The position numbers were made by a program, and so were the translations under genes. From PZPK01 sp963974595 (GTDB lineage Bacteria; Pseudomonadota; Gammaproteobacteria; Pseudomonadales; Oleiphilaceae): a stretch of 64,000 nucleotides of DNA. The stretch covers positions 1-64,000 of the forward strand of contig CAXBDA010000002.1 of the NCBI GenBank assembly GCA_963974595.1, in the 5' to 3' direction. Under the pieces are notes generated by a model, which ran no database searches, had not been told where the DNA came from, and saw only the letters and a program-made list of their open reading frames with translations. Shown piece after piece: positions 43,488 through 52,696 of the stretch (the stretch's first letter is position 1; each line of letters begins with the position of its first letter).

Positions 43488-45917
43488 ATGTCTATGTCAG
43501 GAAAATGTATGTCTCTTCTTCAAAAAAATACCGATCGTCCGTTACTAATAAAGAGATCAATGTCTAGCATTGGCTTGTTTGTTATTTTATGTCTCATGTC
43601 GCAATTAGTGTTGTCAGAAGGTGATGAAAAAGAGCATAAAGCGGCTGATATAAGGCTCTTAATTGATATTTCGGGCAGCATGAAAAAGAATGACTCTGCG
43701 AATTTAAGAATTCCTTCGGTTTCATTATTAACTGAATTAATACCGGATGGCGATAAGGCGGGTGTTTGGACTTTCGGGCAATGGGTAAATAATCTGGTTA
43801 AGCATCGGACAGTAGATGATACATGGCGTGAAGATGCTAAAGAGCAAGCTAAGAAAATAAACTCAGTTGCATTGTATACAAATATTGGCGCTGTTTTAGA
43901 AAAATCATCTGATGATACTTATAAGCCAGACTTGGATTATTCGAATACCCATTTTATCCTTCTAACGGATGGTATGATCGATATAGATAAAGACTCGGCA
44001 AAAAATGATCTTGAGCGTGAGCGAGTGTTATCCAGTGTTTTAGCTTCCTTTAAGGAACGCGGTGCAAAAATTCACGCTATTTCCTTATCTAAAAATGCCG
44101 ATCTATCTTTAATGGACAAGTTGGCAGTTCAAACAGGGGGGCAGTCTGCGGTCGCTGAGAGCTCAGAAGATTTAACAAAAATATTTGTGCAAGTTCTGGA
44201 TCAGGCTGTGCCAAGTGAGCAAGTGCCGATTGAAGGTAATGAGTTTGCCATTGACTCAAGTGTCGAAGAGTTTACGGCGCTGATCTTTAGAGGTGATGGC
44301 AGTGTGCCAACAGAAATAATCTCACCCGATAATAGTGTTTATAAATACGGCCAGAAGGACGCAGATGTTAAGTGGTTTCAGGATCGTGGTTATGACTTAA
44401 TTACCATTACCCGGCCACTTGAAGGAACATGGTCTATAAAGGCAGATATTCAACCAGAAAGCAGGGTGACGGTTGTTAGTAACCTTCAACTGGATGTCTC
44501 TAAATTACCGGCTAACTTCTTCGCAGGTGAGCAGCTCAATGTCGATGTAAGTTTTATTGAAGAGGGCAAGAAGGTCGTTAGTCCGGAATTTTTATCCTTA
44601 TTAGACATTGAATTACAACTCACGACTGAAGAGGGGAAATCTGCCAGTAAGGCTATGTCTGATGCCGATAACCCGCCCGCTGATGGCGTCTTCAAAGAGT
44701 CTATTACCAAACTCACTAAAGTAGGGCAGTATGAAGTTAATGTCCTGGTTGATGGGAAAACCTTTAAACGCAGTAAGCGCCAAGTGGTTAACTTAAGAGC
44801 GCCCTTTGATTTTGAATTTTCAGTTAAATCTGATGCCTTACAGCCATATTATGAATTGGTTGTTACTCCTCTAAATGACAGTATTAATCTTGATGATACC
44901 AATGTTTTTGTGAAAACGACGTTTCCTGATTCAGCCAGTCTAATTAGTGCCTTAGAAAAAGAAGATGACAAAAATCGTTGGGTGCTTCAGATTTCTCCAA
45001 CTAAAGGTGATGGTATTTACGAGGTTGCCATCAAAGTAAAGTCGAAAACGTTGTCAGGAAAAGAGTTTCAGTTCAAACCGAAACCGTTTGAAGCAGAATT
45101 TCCTGTCCCAGTTGGTTCTTCAAATAAAATCATTTCGGTGAATGAAGAATTGCCTGTAGAGGAAGATGTGGTCGAAGCACCGATTGTCGAAGAGGTTGCT
45201 CCTGTTGTTGAAGAAAAAATAATAGAAAAAGCAGTTGAATCTGAAGAAATTTTGGTTGAAGAGTCTGTTGAAACGCCAGAAGATATGGCAGAAGAATCAG
45301 ACTACTTTTGGTGGATAGTCGGTGCTGCAGCAACAGCCGGATTGCTTTTAGTTTCAGGTCTCGCGTTCTTTTTTATAAGAAAGCGTAAGAAGGCTAACGA
45401 AACTAACGAAGAAGCACCTGGAGAAATCCTTTCTGATGATGATGTGAAAGCTTTGGATGAGACGTCTGGTGAAGATGTGCCTGTTGTAGAGGAGGCTGTC
45501 TTTGAGGAGCCAGAGGTCGAAGAGCCGGTCTTGGAAGAGCCGGTCTTGGAAGAGCCAGAGATTGAGGAAGATAATGGTGATGATCTTGATTTCATGGAGG
45601 CTGCCGAAGAGTTGGAGGTGGCTGTTGAAATAGAAGAAGTAGATGATTTGTCTGATGAGGATGATGCCCTTGATTTAAGTGATGTGCTCAACGAAGCTGA
45701 TGCTATTGAGGAGTCTGAGCCTGAAGAGCTAGATGTAGCAGATATAGCGCAAGCAATAGAAGAATCAGCTGATGAGCCTGCTGAAGCGCTAGACGAGGAA
45801 ATTGAAAAAGCCCTTGATATAAATGACGATGACGATGACGATGACGAGGAATTCAATTTAGAAGATTTTGATATAGGCGATACAGACGATCTTCCTGACT
45901 CGGAAGAAAAACCCTAA
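43488..45917 (+). CDS. Large vWA-domain membrane protein with acidic tail
   Basis: 809 residues from ATG 43488, or 802 from ATG 43509, which has the better ribosome binding site. Signal segment at about 27-42. The vWA domain has the MIDAS DISGSMKKN near residue 57, with a conserved Thr and FILLTDGMI later. Ig-like or carbohydrate-like beta domains fill the middle. One membrane helix lies at about 605-630 (FWWIVGAAATAGLLLVSGLAFFF), with a basic stop-transfer, then a cytoplasmic tail of about 180 residues that is extremely acidic, with EEPVLEEP-type repeats and a run of seven Asp. It should be a periplasmic metal-dependent adhesion or binding protein with a cytoplasmic tail. The partner is unknown. 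Confidence 0.8.
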   Translation: MSMSGKCMSLLQKNTDRPLLIKRSMSSIGLFVILCLMSQLVLSEGDEKEHKAADIRLLIDISGSMKKNDSANLRIPSVSLLTELIPDGDKAGVWTFGQWVNNLVKHRTVDDTWREDAKEQAKKINSVALYTNIGAVLEKSSDDTYKPDLDYSNTHFILLTDGMIDIDKDSAKNDLERERVLSSVLASFKERGAKIHAISLSKNADLSLMDKLAVQTGGQSAVAESSEDLTKIFVQVLDQAVPSEQVPIEGNEFAIDSSVEEFTALIFRGDGSVPTEIISPDNSVYKYGQKDADVKWFQDRGYDLITITRPLEGTWSIKADIQPESRVTVVSNLQLDVSKLPANFFAGEQLNVDVSFIEEGKKVVSPEFLSLLDIELQLTTEEGKSASKAMSDADNPPADGVFKESITKLTKVGQYEVNVLVDGKTFKRSKRQVVNLRAPFDFEFSVKSDALQPYYELVVTPLNDSINLDDTNVFVKTTFPDSASLISALEKEDDKNRWVLQISPTKGDGIYEVAIKVKSKTLSGKEFQFKPKPFEAEFPVPVGSSNKIISVNEELPVEEDVVEAPIVEEVAPVVEEKIIEKAVESEEILVEESVETPEDMAEESDYFWWIVGAAATAGLLLVSGLAFFFIRKRKKANETNEEAPGEILSDDDVKALDETSGEDVPVVEEAVFEEPEVEEPVLEEPVLEEPEIEEDNGDDLDFMEAAEELEVAVEIEEVDDLSDEDDALDLSDVLNEADAIEESEPEELDVADIAQAIEESADEPAEALDEEIEKALDINDDDDDDDEEFNLEDFDIGDTDDLPDSEEKP

Positions 45918-45963
45918 TATGTATTTATAAAGTGTTAGCTAAGTCACTTTATGTGTCAATTAA

Positions 45964-46044
45964 CGCTTGCAAGCGCATTAAGTGCTTAATATAATGCGCG
46001 CCGTTGAATATAATTCAACTTGCTGAAAAATATATTATTTTCAG
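45964..46044. repeat. Cluster of four palindromes before tRNA-Gly
   Basis: In 81 bases lie four inverted repeats: CGCTTGCAAGCG (45964-45975); GCGCATTA / TAATGCGC (45973-45999), which shares its first bases with the preceding palindrome; GTTGAAT-ATA-ATTCAAC (46003-46019); and CTGAAAA / TTTTCAG (46023-46044). All arms are perfect. They precede the tRNA gene by 15 bases. Confidence 0.8.
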
Positions 46045-46058
46045 TATTGCCAGATAAA

Positions 46059-46134
46059 GCGGGAATAGCTCAGCTGGTAGAGCACAACCTTGCCAAGGTT
46101 GGGGTCGCGAGTTCGAATCTCGTTTCCCGCTCCA
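46059..46134 (+). tRNA. tRNA-Gly(GCC)
   Basis: 76 bases including encoded CCA. Acceptor GCGGGAA pairs with TTCCCGC; discriminator T. D arm GCTC-AGCTGGTA-GAGC, anticodon loop TTGCCAA with GCC at 46092-46094, and T arm with GTTCGAAT are all in place. Confidence 0.97.
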
Positions 46135-46330
46135 ATTCTCAATAGTCTATCTTTCTAGACTTATTTCTTTCTTATCAATGCGTACCCTTATAACTTGGTC
46201 TAAACTTACTGCAAGTTAAAGACGTTGAGCCCAGTAAATATTTGGTTTGTATAGCTTACTAAAGGCTGGCTTATATCAGCGTTGTTTATCGTTTGAAAAG
46301 TGGCTCTATTATGCAAAGCTGGAGGATTGA

Positions 46331-47263
46331 ATGTCAGGAATTTTGGCTTCTGTAGATTTAAGAACGAAGTTGGTTGGTGAAAATAGATTAGAAATACTTA
46401 TGTTCAAACTGGCGGGTCGTCAAACATTTGCAATCAACGTATTTAAGGTTCAAGAAGTACTAAAGCTTCCCAATCTAACCCAAATGCCGCACCGTCATGC
46501 ATTTATATGCGGTGTTACGCATTTTAGAGGCCAGACCTTACCTGTTATCAACTTAAGTCAAGCTATTGGTATGCGCCCCTTAGAGGTTAGCAAAGATTCT
46601 ATTATTATCGTGACGGAGTATAACCGCAGCGTTCAGGCCTTTTTAGTGGGTGGGATCAAACAAATAGTTAATATGAATTGGGCTGATATTTTACCACCCC
46701 CAAAAGCTGCAGGTCGTGCTCACTATCTGACTGCGATTACACGTTATCAAAACGAAATAGTTGAAATTATTGACGTAGAAAAAGTACTTGCTGAAATTTC
46801 GCCTTATTCGACGGATGTTTCAGAAGGCTTATTGGATGGTGACTTGATTTCCAAAGTCAATGATCGTTTTGTGCTGGTTGTCGATGACTCACCGGTTGCG
46901 ATTAATCAAGCTAAAGGCACCTTACAAAAGATAGGTCTAGAGGTGATTACAGCTTCGAATGGGAAGCAGGCTCATAATTTACTTACCTCTTGGGCAGCGG
47001 AATCGCAAGAAAAAATAGATAAGTGCTTGCTGGTATTAACAGATGCTGAAATGCCAGAGATGGATGGCTACCGGCTCACAACCGAAATAAGACAAGATGA
47101 TCGGCTTAAGCATATGCATGTCATTATGCATACATCACTAAGTGGTAGTTTTAATCAGGCGATGGCGCAGCGTGTTGGCTGTAATAAACTACTATCTAAA
47201 TTTCAGCCTGATGAGTTAGCAGAAGCTGTTTTAGATTATATACGAGAGCTATATCAAAAATGA
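46331..47263 (+). CDS. cheV: Chemotaxis coupling protein CheV (second copy)
   Basis: 310 residues starting MSGILASVDLRTKLVGENRLEILMFKL, with the same CheW (AINVFKVQEVL) and receiver (VLVVDDSP; phospho-acceptor Asp in VLTDAEMPEMDGY) layout as the copy at 25.6 kb and clearly related in sequence along its length. Two CheV proteins suggest different receptor sets. It overlaps the MOSC gene by four bases (ATGA) and is close to a CheZ-like gene. Confidence 0.93.
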   Translation: MSGILASVDLRTKLVGENRLEILMFKLAGRQTFAINVFKVQEVLKLPNLTQMPHRHAFICGVTHFRGQTLPVINLSQAIGMRPLEVSKDSIIIVTEYNRSVQAFLVGGIKQIVNMNWADILPPPKAAGRAHYLTAITRYQNEIVEIIDVEKVLAEISPYSTDVSEGLLDGDLISKVNDRFVLVVDDSPVAINQAKGTLQKIGLEVITASNGKQAHNLLTSWAAESQEKIDKCLLVLTDAEMPEMDGYRLTTEIRQDDRLKHMHVIMHTSLSGSFNQAMAQRVGCNKLLSKFQPDELAEAVLDYIRELYQK

Positions 47264-48093
47264 TGAGGTCTTGTTATGTGAGTGGCTTAATTACCTATCC
47301 GGTTAAATCTCTTCAAGGAATTAGTAAAGAAGCATATCGCGTAGATGATTTTGGCTTCGAACATGATCGGCGATTCATGTTAATTGATGATAAGAATAAA
47401 TTTATATCCCAAAGGTCTCAGCCTAAGCTTGCGTTGTTAGCTGTTAATGTTTACTTATCTTCTCAGGGTGGTCTTGAGTCAATTGATATTTTCTCCGACC
47501 AGTTGGGTCATCTTTCTTTTCCTATGAGTTTGTTTAATGAGCATATCGCTCTGGACTGTGATGTCATGGTTTGGGGGGATGTTGTCAGATCTTTGGTTCT
47601 CAATGACTCTTATACGGAAAAACTATCTAAGTTCTTAGGGGTAAATGTTCGCTTGGCCTTTATGTCAGATTCAAGCTTTCGGCAAATAGACCGGCAGTAT
47701 TTTTCAGAGGATAAGCGTGTTAGTTTTGCCGATGGTTATCCTTTTTTATTAACGTCTGAAGTCTCTTTAGCGGACTTAAATAGTCGATTAGAGCAGCCTG
47801 TTCCAATGAGTAATTTTAGGCCAAATATTGTTATTTCTGGTAGGGTTTCTGCTTACACAGAAGATGCATGGAAACGTATTATGATTGGCGATATCTCTTT
47901 TGAGTTGGTCAAGCCTTGCAGTCGTTGTATTATGACAACGATCAATAAAAAAGGAGAGAAGGCAGCGAGTCGGGAACCTTTAAAGACATTGAGTCAATAC
48001 CGTAGAAATGAGTTCGGAGTCTGTTTTGGTCAAAATCTCGTTCATTTGTCGCGAGGTACTATACGTGTGGGTGATTTAGTTAGTTTTGAATAG
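47260..48093 (+). CDS. MOSC-domain protein
   Basis: 277 residues. The N-terminal MOSC beta-barrel (VSGLITYPVKSLQGISKEAYRVDDFGFEHDRRFMLID) is followed by the MOSC domain proper with the conserved Cys in KPCSRCIMTT. YPVKSL and DRRFMLID are hallmark stretches of YcbX- or mARC-type molybdenum-cofactor proteins. No 2Fe-2S ferredoxin-like tail, as in YcbX, is present. It probably reduces N-hydroxylated compounds using Moco, but the substrate is unknown. It overlaps cheV. Confidence 0.88.
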   Translation: MMRSCYVSGLITYPVKSLQGISKEAYRVDDFGFEHDRRFMLIDDKNKFISQRSQPKLALLAVNVYLSSQGGLESIDIFSDQLGHLSFPMSLFNEHIALDCDVMVWGDVVRSLVLNDSYTEKLSKFLGVNVRLAFMSDSSFRQIDRQYFSEDKRVSFADGYPFLLTSEVSLADLNSRLEQPVPMSNFRPNIVISGRVSAYTEDAWKRIMIGDISFELVKPCSRCIMTTINKKGEKAASREPLKTLSQYRRNEFGVCFGQNLVHLSRGTIRVGDLVSFE

Positions 48094-48097
48094 CTAA

Positions 48098-48685
48098 TTA
48101 AAAAAGTTCAATTTCATCATTGGTTGAATCATGCTCATCTTTTTTAGCACTAAAGTGATGTTGATAAACCTCTAACGCTTCATCAACAGATGCGCCATTC
48201 ATTATGTGCTGAAACATAATTCTTTCTTCTTCCATAGTGTAATTTGACATAATATCTTCTTGCAGTTTTGACCATGCAGACGGGTTATAAACTTGTGCAG
48301 GATCACTGACTAAACGACTGAGCCAGCTCAAATCTCTCTTCACATGATCCAGACGTTGCGTTAAGCGGTCGTAGAATTGGAAGGCAACAATGGCGCTCAT
48401 TATTTTCTGGTGAATTTCTTCGGTGCTTAAGCGAAAGGTTTCCAGTTCATTGTTTTCTGAGGATTCATTTTTATTAGGCGGATCAAGTAAGCCTTGAAGC
48501 TGGTTTGCAATATAGGTGAAGGATTGAGTCAGTTCTGTGACAGACTTTTCGCCATCTGACATGGTACATTCGACTTGAGAGACGGCTAGGGTCAGCATGT
48601 TAATCGTCTCTCTTACTTGACTCCAATCAAGGTCAGGCTGTTTTGCAGTTGAAGGTGCTTGAGGTGCTTCTGATTTTATATTCAT
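48098..48685 (-). CDS. CheZ-like protein of unknown family
   Basis: 195 residues, mostly helical. The stretch SAIVAFQFYDRLTQRLDHVKRDLSWLSRL has Asp106 and Gln110 in a D-x3-Q spacing like the CheZ catalytic pair (D-LTG-Q), and the protein ends in a short acidic segment with a terminal Phe (NDEIELF) after a Lys/Asp/Glu-rich stretch, as CheZ does when it binds CheY. The rest does not match CheZ obviously, so I call it CheZ-like by motif only. It is convergent with the MOSC gene across only four bases and sits beside cheV. Confidence 0.5.
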   Translation of the reverse strand: MNIKSEAPQAPSTAKQPDLDWSQVRETINMLTLAVSQVECTMSDGEKSVTELTQSFTYIANQLQGLLDPPNKNESSENNELETFRLSTEEIHQKIMSAIVAFQFYDRLTQRLDHVKRDLSWLSRLVSDPAQVYNPSAWSKLQEDIMSNYTMEEERIMFQHIMNGASVDEALEVYQHHFSAKKDEHDSTNDEIELF

Positions 48686-48920
48686 GTAAAAAGCAGTGCT
48701 CCATAAGGTTTGTGCAGATGAAAAAATTGTGGTTGTCGATTTATTTTATGCATAATGGCCACATTTAGAGTCGCTTCTTAAGAAACTCAAGAGTTTTCAG
48801 TGCATGTCATGTCCTGTTTTCAGGTTTAACTATACATAAAACTATATTGTCTAATGATAGTTGATAAAGCTTAATTGGCGAGTGAATTTCACTAAAATAT
48901 ACAGAATTAACGAAGGTATT

Positions 48921-50867
48921 ATGAGTATTGCCCGCTTTGAAAATGTGTCGCTCGCTTATGGGCTTCGGCCCTTATTAGATAAAGTAAATTTTGCTATTGA
49001 AGAAAAGCAAAAAATTTGTTTACTTGGTCGCAATGGTGAAGGTAAATCATCTTTAATGAACTTGCTAACCAAAGCTATATTACCGGATTCAGGTGAGCTT
49101 AATTTTCAAAAAGGGGTAAAGGTTGGGGCACTTCCTCAAAGCTTGCCTGAAGCCGATGATAGAAGTGTTTACGATTTAGTCGCAGAGGGTTTGGAAGACT
49201 TAGGCCAATACCTTAAGGAATATAACGGCATCTTAGCATTAGTTTCAGATAACGCATCATCAGATCAAATAGCTTTGATGGGGCGATTAGAGTTTCTTCA
49301 GGAAAAAATAGAAACACTGGATGGTTGGACATTTCAACATAAAATAGACTCAATGCTGAAGCGTTTTGGTCTATCTCCAGAGCAGAAGATGAAAGATTTA
49401 TCCGGCGGTTGGCGTCGACGTGTTTTGCTTGCTAAGTCTTTAATTAATGAGCCTGATTTGCTTTTACTGGATGAGCCAACAAATCATCTGGATATTGAAA
49501 CAATAAAATGGCTCGAAGCAAGGCTTCAAGAATTTAATGGCTCACTTTTATTTGTGAGCCACGATAGAGCTTTCATTAAAGCATTAGCCTCAAATATTAT
49601 TGAGTTAGATCGAGGCCAGTTAACACCTTTTAACGGTGGTTATACCGACTATTTAGTTGCTAAACAAAAGTTACTAGAGGAAGAAGAACGCCAAAACCAG
49701 TTATTCGATAAACGACTTTCTGAAGAAGAAGTTTGGATTCGCCAAGGCGTCAAAGCCCGGAGAACGAGAAATGAAGGTCGTGTCAGGGCGCTTAAAGCGA
49801 TGCGTAATACTTATCGGTCTCGTGTTTCCCAGCAGGGTAAGGTTGACATCAAAATTGCAGAAGCTGAGAAGTCGGGTCGATTAGTTATCGAGGCAGAGGG
49901 GATTACCCATCAATTCAGTAACGGTAGAAAGGTTATCACTGAATTCTCACTTACCGTGATGCGAGGTGACCGTATCGGTTTAATCGGTGCTAATGGAGCG
50001 GGGAAGACGACGCTGATTCGCATATTATTAAATCAGTTGACGCCTACAGAGGGGATGGTTCGTGTGGGCTCAAAGGTGGAAGTTGCTTACTTTGATCAAT
50101 TAAGAACGGGCTTGAATTTTAATCAATCAGTCTTTGATAATGTTGCAGACGGGCATGATTTTATTGAAGTGAATGGAAACTCTCGTCATGTTATCAGTTA
50201 TTTAAATGACTTTTTATTTACAGCTGAACGTGCCAGAACGCCTATCAACGCTCTATCTGGAGGAGAGACTAATCGTCTATTACTGGCTAAGCTTTTCGCA
50301 AAACCTGCCAATATCATTGTCATGGATGAACCGACAAACGATCTTGATGTTGATACGCTTGAGCTGCTTGAAGATAAATTAAGTGATTTTCAAGGGACTT
50401 TACTTGTCACCAGTCATGATCGTGATTTTTTAGATCAGGTTGTGACGAGTACTCTGGTTTTTGAAGGAGAGGGTAAAGTTAGTAGTTATGTAGGTGGTTA
50501 TCTGGATTGGGTCAGGCAGACTGGTGGGGTATTACCTGTAGAGCCTCAGTCGGGTGGTGCAAACATTTCTGTTGTGGTAAGTGAGCTTGAAGGTGTGGTC
50601 GAAGTATCAGTGCCTCATAGTAAGCCGGTGGTGACTAAACCCAAAAAACTCAGTTATAAATTGAAGTTAGAGTTAGAAACTCTACCGGCAAAGATAGAGG
50701 CGCTTGAAGCTAGGCAGTCAGAACAGCAGTCATTGATTAATGATCCTGACTTTTATAAAAGTGATCGCCAGGAAATAGAACAAATGACAATGCTTTTAGC
50801 CGAAACAGAGACCTTGTTGGCACAAGCGATAGAGCGTTGGATGGAACTCGAAGACTTACAGTCCTAG
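48921..50867 (+). CDS. uup: ABC-F ATPase Uup
   Basis: 648 residues from ATG 48921, which has GAAGG upstream; the frame is open back to 48861. Two ATPase cassettes: GRNGEGKSS ... LSGGWRRRVLLAK ... LLLDEPTNHLDIE, and GANGAGKTT ... LSGGETNRLLLAK ... VMDEPTNDLDVD. The linker and the C-terminal coiled coil (KLSYKLKLELETLPAKIEALEARQ) are typical of Uup rather than EttA or YbiT. Uup affects ribosome biogenesis and precise transposon excision in E. coli. Confidence 0.93.
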   Translation: MSIARFENVSLAYGLRPLLDKVNFAIEEKQKICLLGRNGEGKSSLMNLLTKAILPDSGELNFQKGVKVGALPQSLPEADDRSVYDLVAEGLEDLGQYLKEYNGILALVSDNASSDQIALMGRLEFLQEKIETLDGWTFQHKIDSMLKRFGLSPEQKMKDLSGGWRRRVLLAKSLINEPDLLLLDEPTNHLDIETIKWLEARLQEFNGSLLFVSHDRAFIKALASNIIELDRGQLTPFNGGYTDYLVAKQKLLEEEERQNQLFDKRLSEEEVWIRQGVKARRTRNEGRVRALKAMRNTYRSRVSQQGKVDIKIAEAEKSGRLVIEAEGITHQFSNGRKVITEFSLTVMRGDRIGLIGANGAGKTTLIRILLNQLTPTEGMVRVGSKVEVAYFDQLRTGLNFNQSVFDNVADGHDFIEVNGNSRHVISYLNDFLFTAERARTPINALSGGETNRLLLAKLFAKPANIIVMDEPTNDLDVDTLELLEDKLSDFQGTLLVTSHDRDFLDQVVTSTLVFEGEGKVSSYVGGYLDWVRQTGGVLPVEPQSGGANISVVVSELEGVVEVSVPHSKPVVTKPKKLSYKLKLELETLPAKIEALEARQSEQQSLINDPDFYKSDRQEIEQMTMLLAETETLLAQAIERWMELEDLQS

Positions 50868-50901
50868 AAAATTAATCACCAGTTTAGTCGAAGAGAATGA
50901 T

Positions 50902-51399
50902 ATGGGCTTATGGATTGCAATTTTTATTACGTTGCTTGTTTTCGGATCGATTCTTTGGGTGAAACCTTCACCTAGAGAGCGGACTCTGACTCAGTTGAGA
51001 ACTATGGCTTTGTCAAAAGGCTTAAAAGTCCGGCTTTTGGATGCTAGGTTATCAGCGCAGCTTTTCCCGTGGATTGATAACTATAGACAATTTGTGTTCT
51101 ATGAAAAACCCCTTCCAAGTATTGCTAAGCTCAAGTCGAACAAGGCAATTGTGATCAGAGTGTCGGACGATCCTAATGCGCATGAATTAGATCAAGATAA
51201 GCCCATAAAAGTGGCGCTTTCTAACAAAGTAGATTTTACGCTATTGCCAAGTACGGCCGAGGCTCTGGTTATTTCTGCTTCGGGTATTTCTATTGTCTGG
51301 AGAGAATATCAAGATGGTGAACTTGATGTGTTTCAGCAGCTTGAGCTCATTGAAGATTTTTTAGCCCATTGCATTGTTAACAGTAATGTTTGGACATAA
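50902..51399 (+). CDS. Membrane-anchored protein of unknown function
   Basis: 165 residues with one N-terminal hydrophobic helix (about 3-20) and a soluble basic-then-mixed domain in the cytoplasm or periplasm. No family was recognised. It follows uup by 34 bases in the same direction and ends just before a strong terminator, so it is probably the last gene of the uup transcript. Confidence 0.65.
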   Translation: MGLWIAIFITLLVFGSILWVKPSPRERTLTQLRTMALSKGLKVRLLDARLSAQLFPWIDNYRQFVFYEKPLPSIAKLKSNKAIVIRVSDDPNAHELDQDKPIKVALSNKVDFTLLPSTAEALVISASGISIVWREYQDGELDVFQQLELIEDFLAHCIVNSNVWT

Positions 51400-51434
51400 A
51401 AAAACCAGGCACTTTTAATTAGTGTCTGGTTTTT
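51400..51434. terminator. Bidirectional intrinsic terminator
   Basis: 14-base arms AAAAACCAGGCACT and AGTGTCTGGTTTTT around a 7-base loop, with one G-T type mismatch. A and T runs flank the GC core in both directions. It lies between convergent genes. Confidence 0.9.
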
Positions 51435-51452
51435 ATTCAAAAGCACAAAATT

Positions 51453-52271
51453 TTATTTTGAGTTGAGCGCTTCTGTGATGTCACTAATGATTTTTTTGGA
51501 ATATAGATTAACGATAAAGTTAACGCGATTTTCATTGTAATTGATATAAGATGACTTGATAAAGTCCCACTTGGTGTTGGCGGAATCAAGCAACTTAAAT
51601 GCCACAGCTTTTTCTTTTGCTAAGTCCATTAGATTACTTAGTTGGCCATCAAACTCATTGGCAAGAGCATCAATGGTTACCTCTGTGGTGCTGTCAGCAT
51701 ATACCTGGCTCACTGTCGAGGTCGATCTTGCAGAGTATTTTGTCATCATTAAGCCGATATTGACAGCAGCTTCACGACCCAGGTTTGTGAATTTATTTGG
51801 CTTGTTCTTTTCGTTTTCTAGTAGCGCCAGGTAAAACTCAGCCAGTGAATTATTTAAAACGATATTGGCTGCCGCCATATCGCCAGCCAATCTTAAGTCA
51901 GGGTAGCCTGAGCGTTTAACTTCTTTGATATTTTGTTTTAAAAGTTTTAAGTAGTTATTCCAGTTTTCTTCTACAACAAAAAAACTCTCTTCGCTTGGTG
52001 AGTCTTTTGAAGCAGCAGCAAGGGAAGAAAAAGCAGACTTTAGGGTATCCACAGATTCATTAATGTCAGCCAAGTCTTTTTGAGCGCCTTGATTTGCACT
52101 GAAATTATAAAACCCATTGATGGAGTAATAGGTATTTATCTGTGCATTAAATACATCCTCGAGACTACTTGCATTAGCAAGAGAGTGGCTAGTTAAGCTA
52201 GCTCCAAAGTACAATATTGTGAAAGCAAAAAGCTGTTTTGAAATCGATAAGTAATTGTAAAAACGCGACAT
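51453..52271 (-). CDS. Secreted helical protein, function unknown
   Basis: 272 residues. Signal peptide with core LFAFTILYFGASLTSHSLANA. The mature part is almost entirely helical with heptad-like spacing and few Cys or Pro, reminiscent of periplasmic four-helix sensory modules (PilJ- or 4HB-type), but it has no membrane anchor or output domain. It may be a soluble periplasmic binding or adaptor protein. A single gene, reading away from fadBA with a long shared upstream region. Confidence 0.65.
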   Translation of the reverse strand: MSRFYNYLSISKQLFAFTILYFGASLTSHSLANASSLEDVFNAQINTYYSINGFYNFSANQGAQKDLADINESVDTLKSAFSSLAAASKDSPSEESFFVVEENWNNYLKLLKQNIKEVKRSGYPDLRLAGDMAAANIVLNNSLAEFYLALLENEKNKPNKFTNLGREAAVNIGLMMTKYSARSTSTVSQVYADSTTEVTIDALANEFDGQLSNLMDLAKEKAVAFKLLDSANTKWDFIKSSYINYNENRVNFIVNLYSKKIISDITEALNSK

Positions 52272-52672
52272 TCATGGACTCCCAATTAGGCAATAACTTT
52301 ATTTATATTTTTTGAGTGTAGTATTTAATCCTTAACATACAAGCTATTAGATGTGTCTAAACTCTAAAAACATTAGATCGTTATTTAAGTGAGGTATTTA
52401 TTCTCGCAAAGCGTTAGAATAACAAGTCCTGAAGTTCATACGTTTTGGGTATGCTAAGCAGTATTTAAGTACTAATTTGATGTATTCCCTTTAGTTCGTT
52501 CCACAATAAATGGATTGAATGCGTAGAAAACTGTTATTTTTAATTTTTAATAAAAAATGATATATATCAGTATGTTGACGTATTTTTGTTTTTTAGTTTA
52601 AAGATTAAATTGTGTTGTTTTGTGAATAATGTTTGACAAATGACTCATTTTTTTTCATCGTTCACCTCTCGA
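52272..52672. other. Upstream part of the fadB divergent region
   Basis: About 400 bases of AT-rich sequence between the secreted-protein gene and the fadB operator. No open frame with a ribosome binding site is seen. TTGACA at 52633-52638 could be a -35 box for fadB, with only a poor -10 box (CATCGT-like) 17 bases later. Confidence 0.45.
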
Positions 52673-52696
52673 AAATTCAAACAAGCGTATGAATTT
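52673..52696 (+). promoter_or_regulatory. PsrA/FadR-type operator upstream of fadB
   Basis: A 24-bp palindrome with 10-base arms AAATTCAAAC and GTATGAATTT around AAGC, with one mismatch. The core CAAAC-N4-GTATG fits the PsrA motif G/CAAAC-N2-4-GTTTG/C known from Pseudomonas. It is about 100 bases before fadB. Repression relieved by long-chain acyl compounds would be expected. Confidence 0.65.

Noticed and set aside
45302..45856. 184-codon reverse frame, almost entirely Ser/Ala
   Set aside because: It is the antisense shadow of the acidic Glu/Asp-rich tail of the vWA gene.
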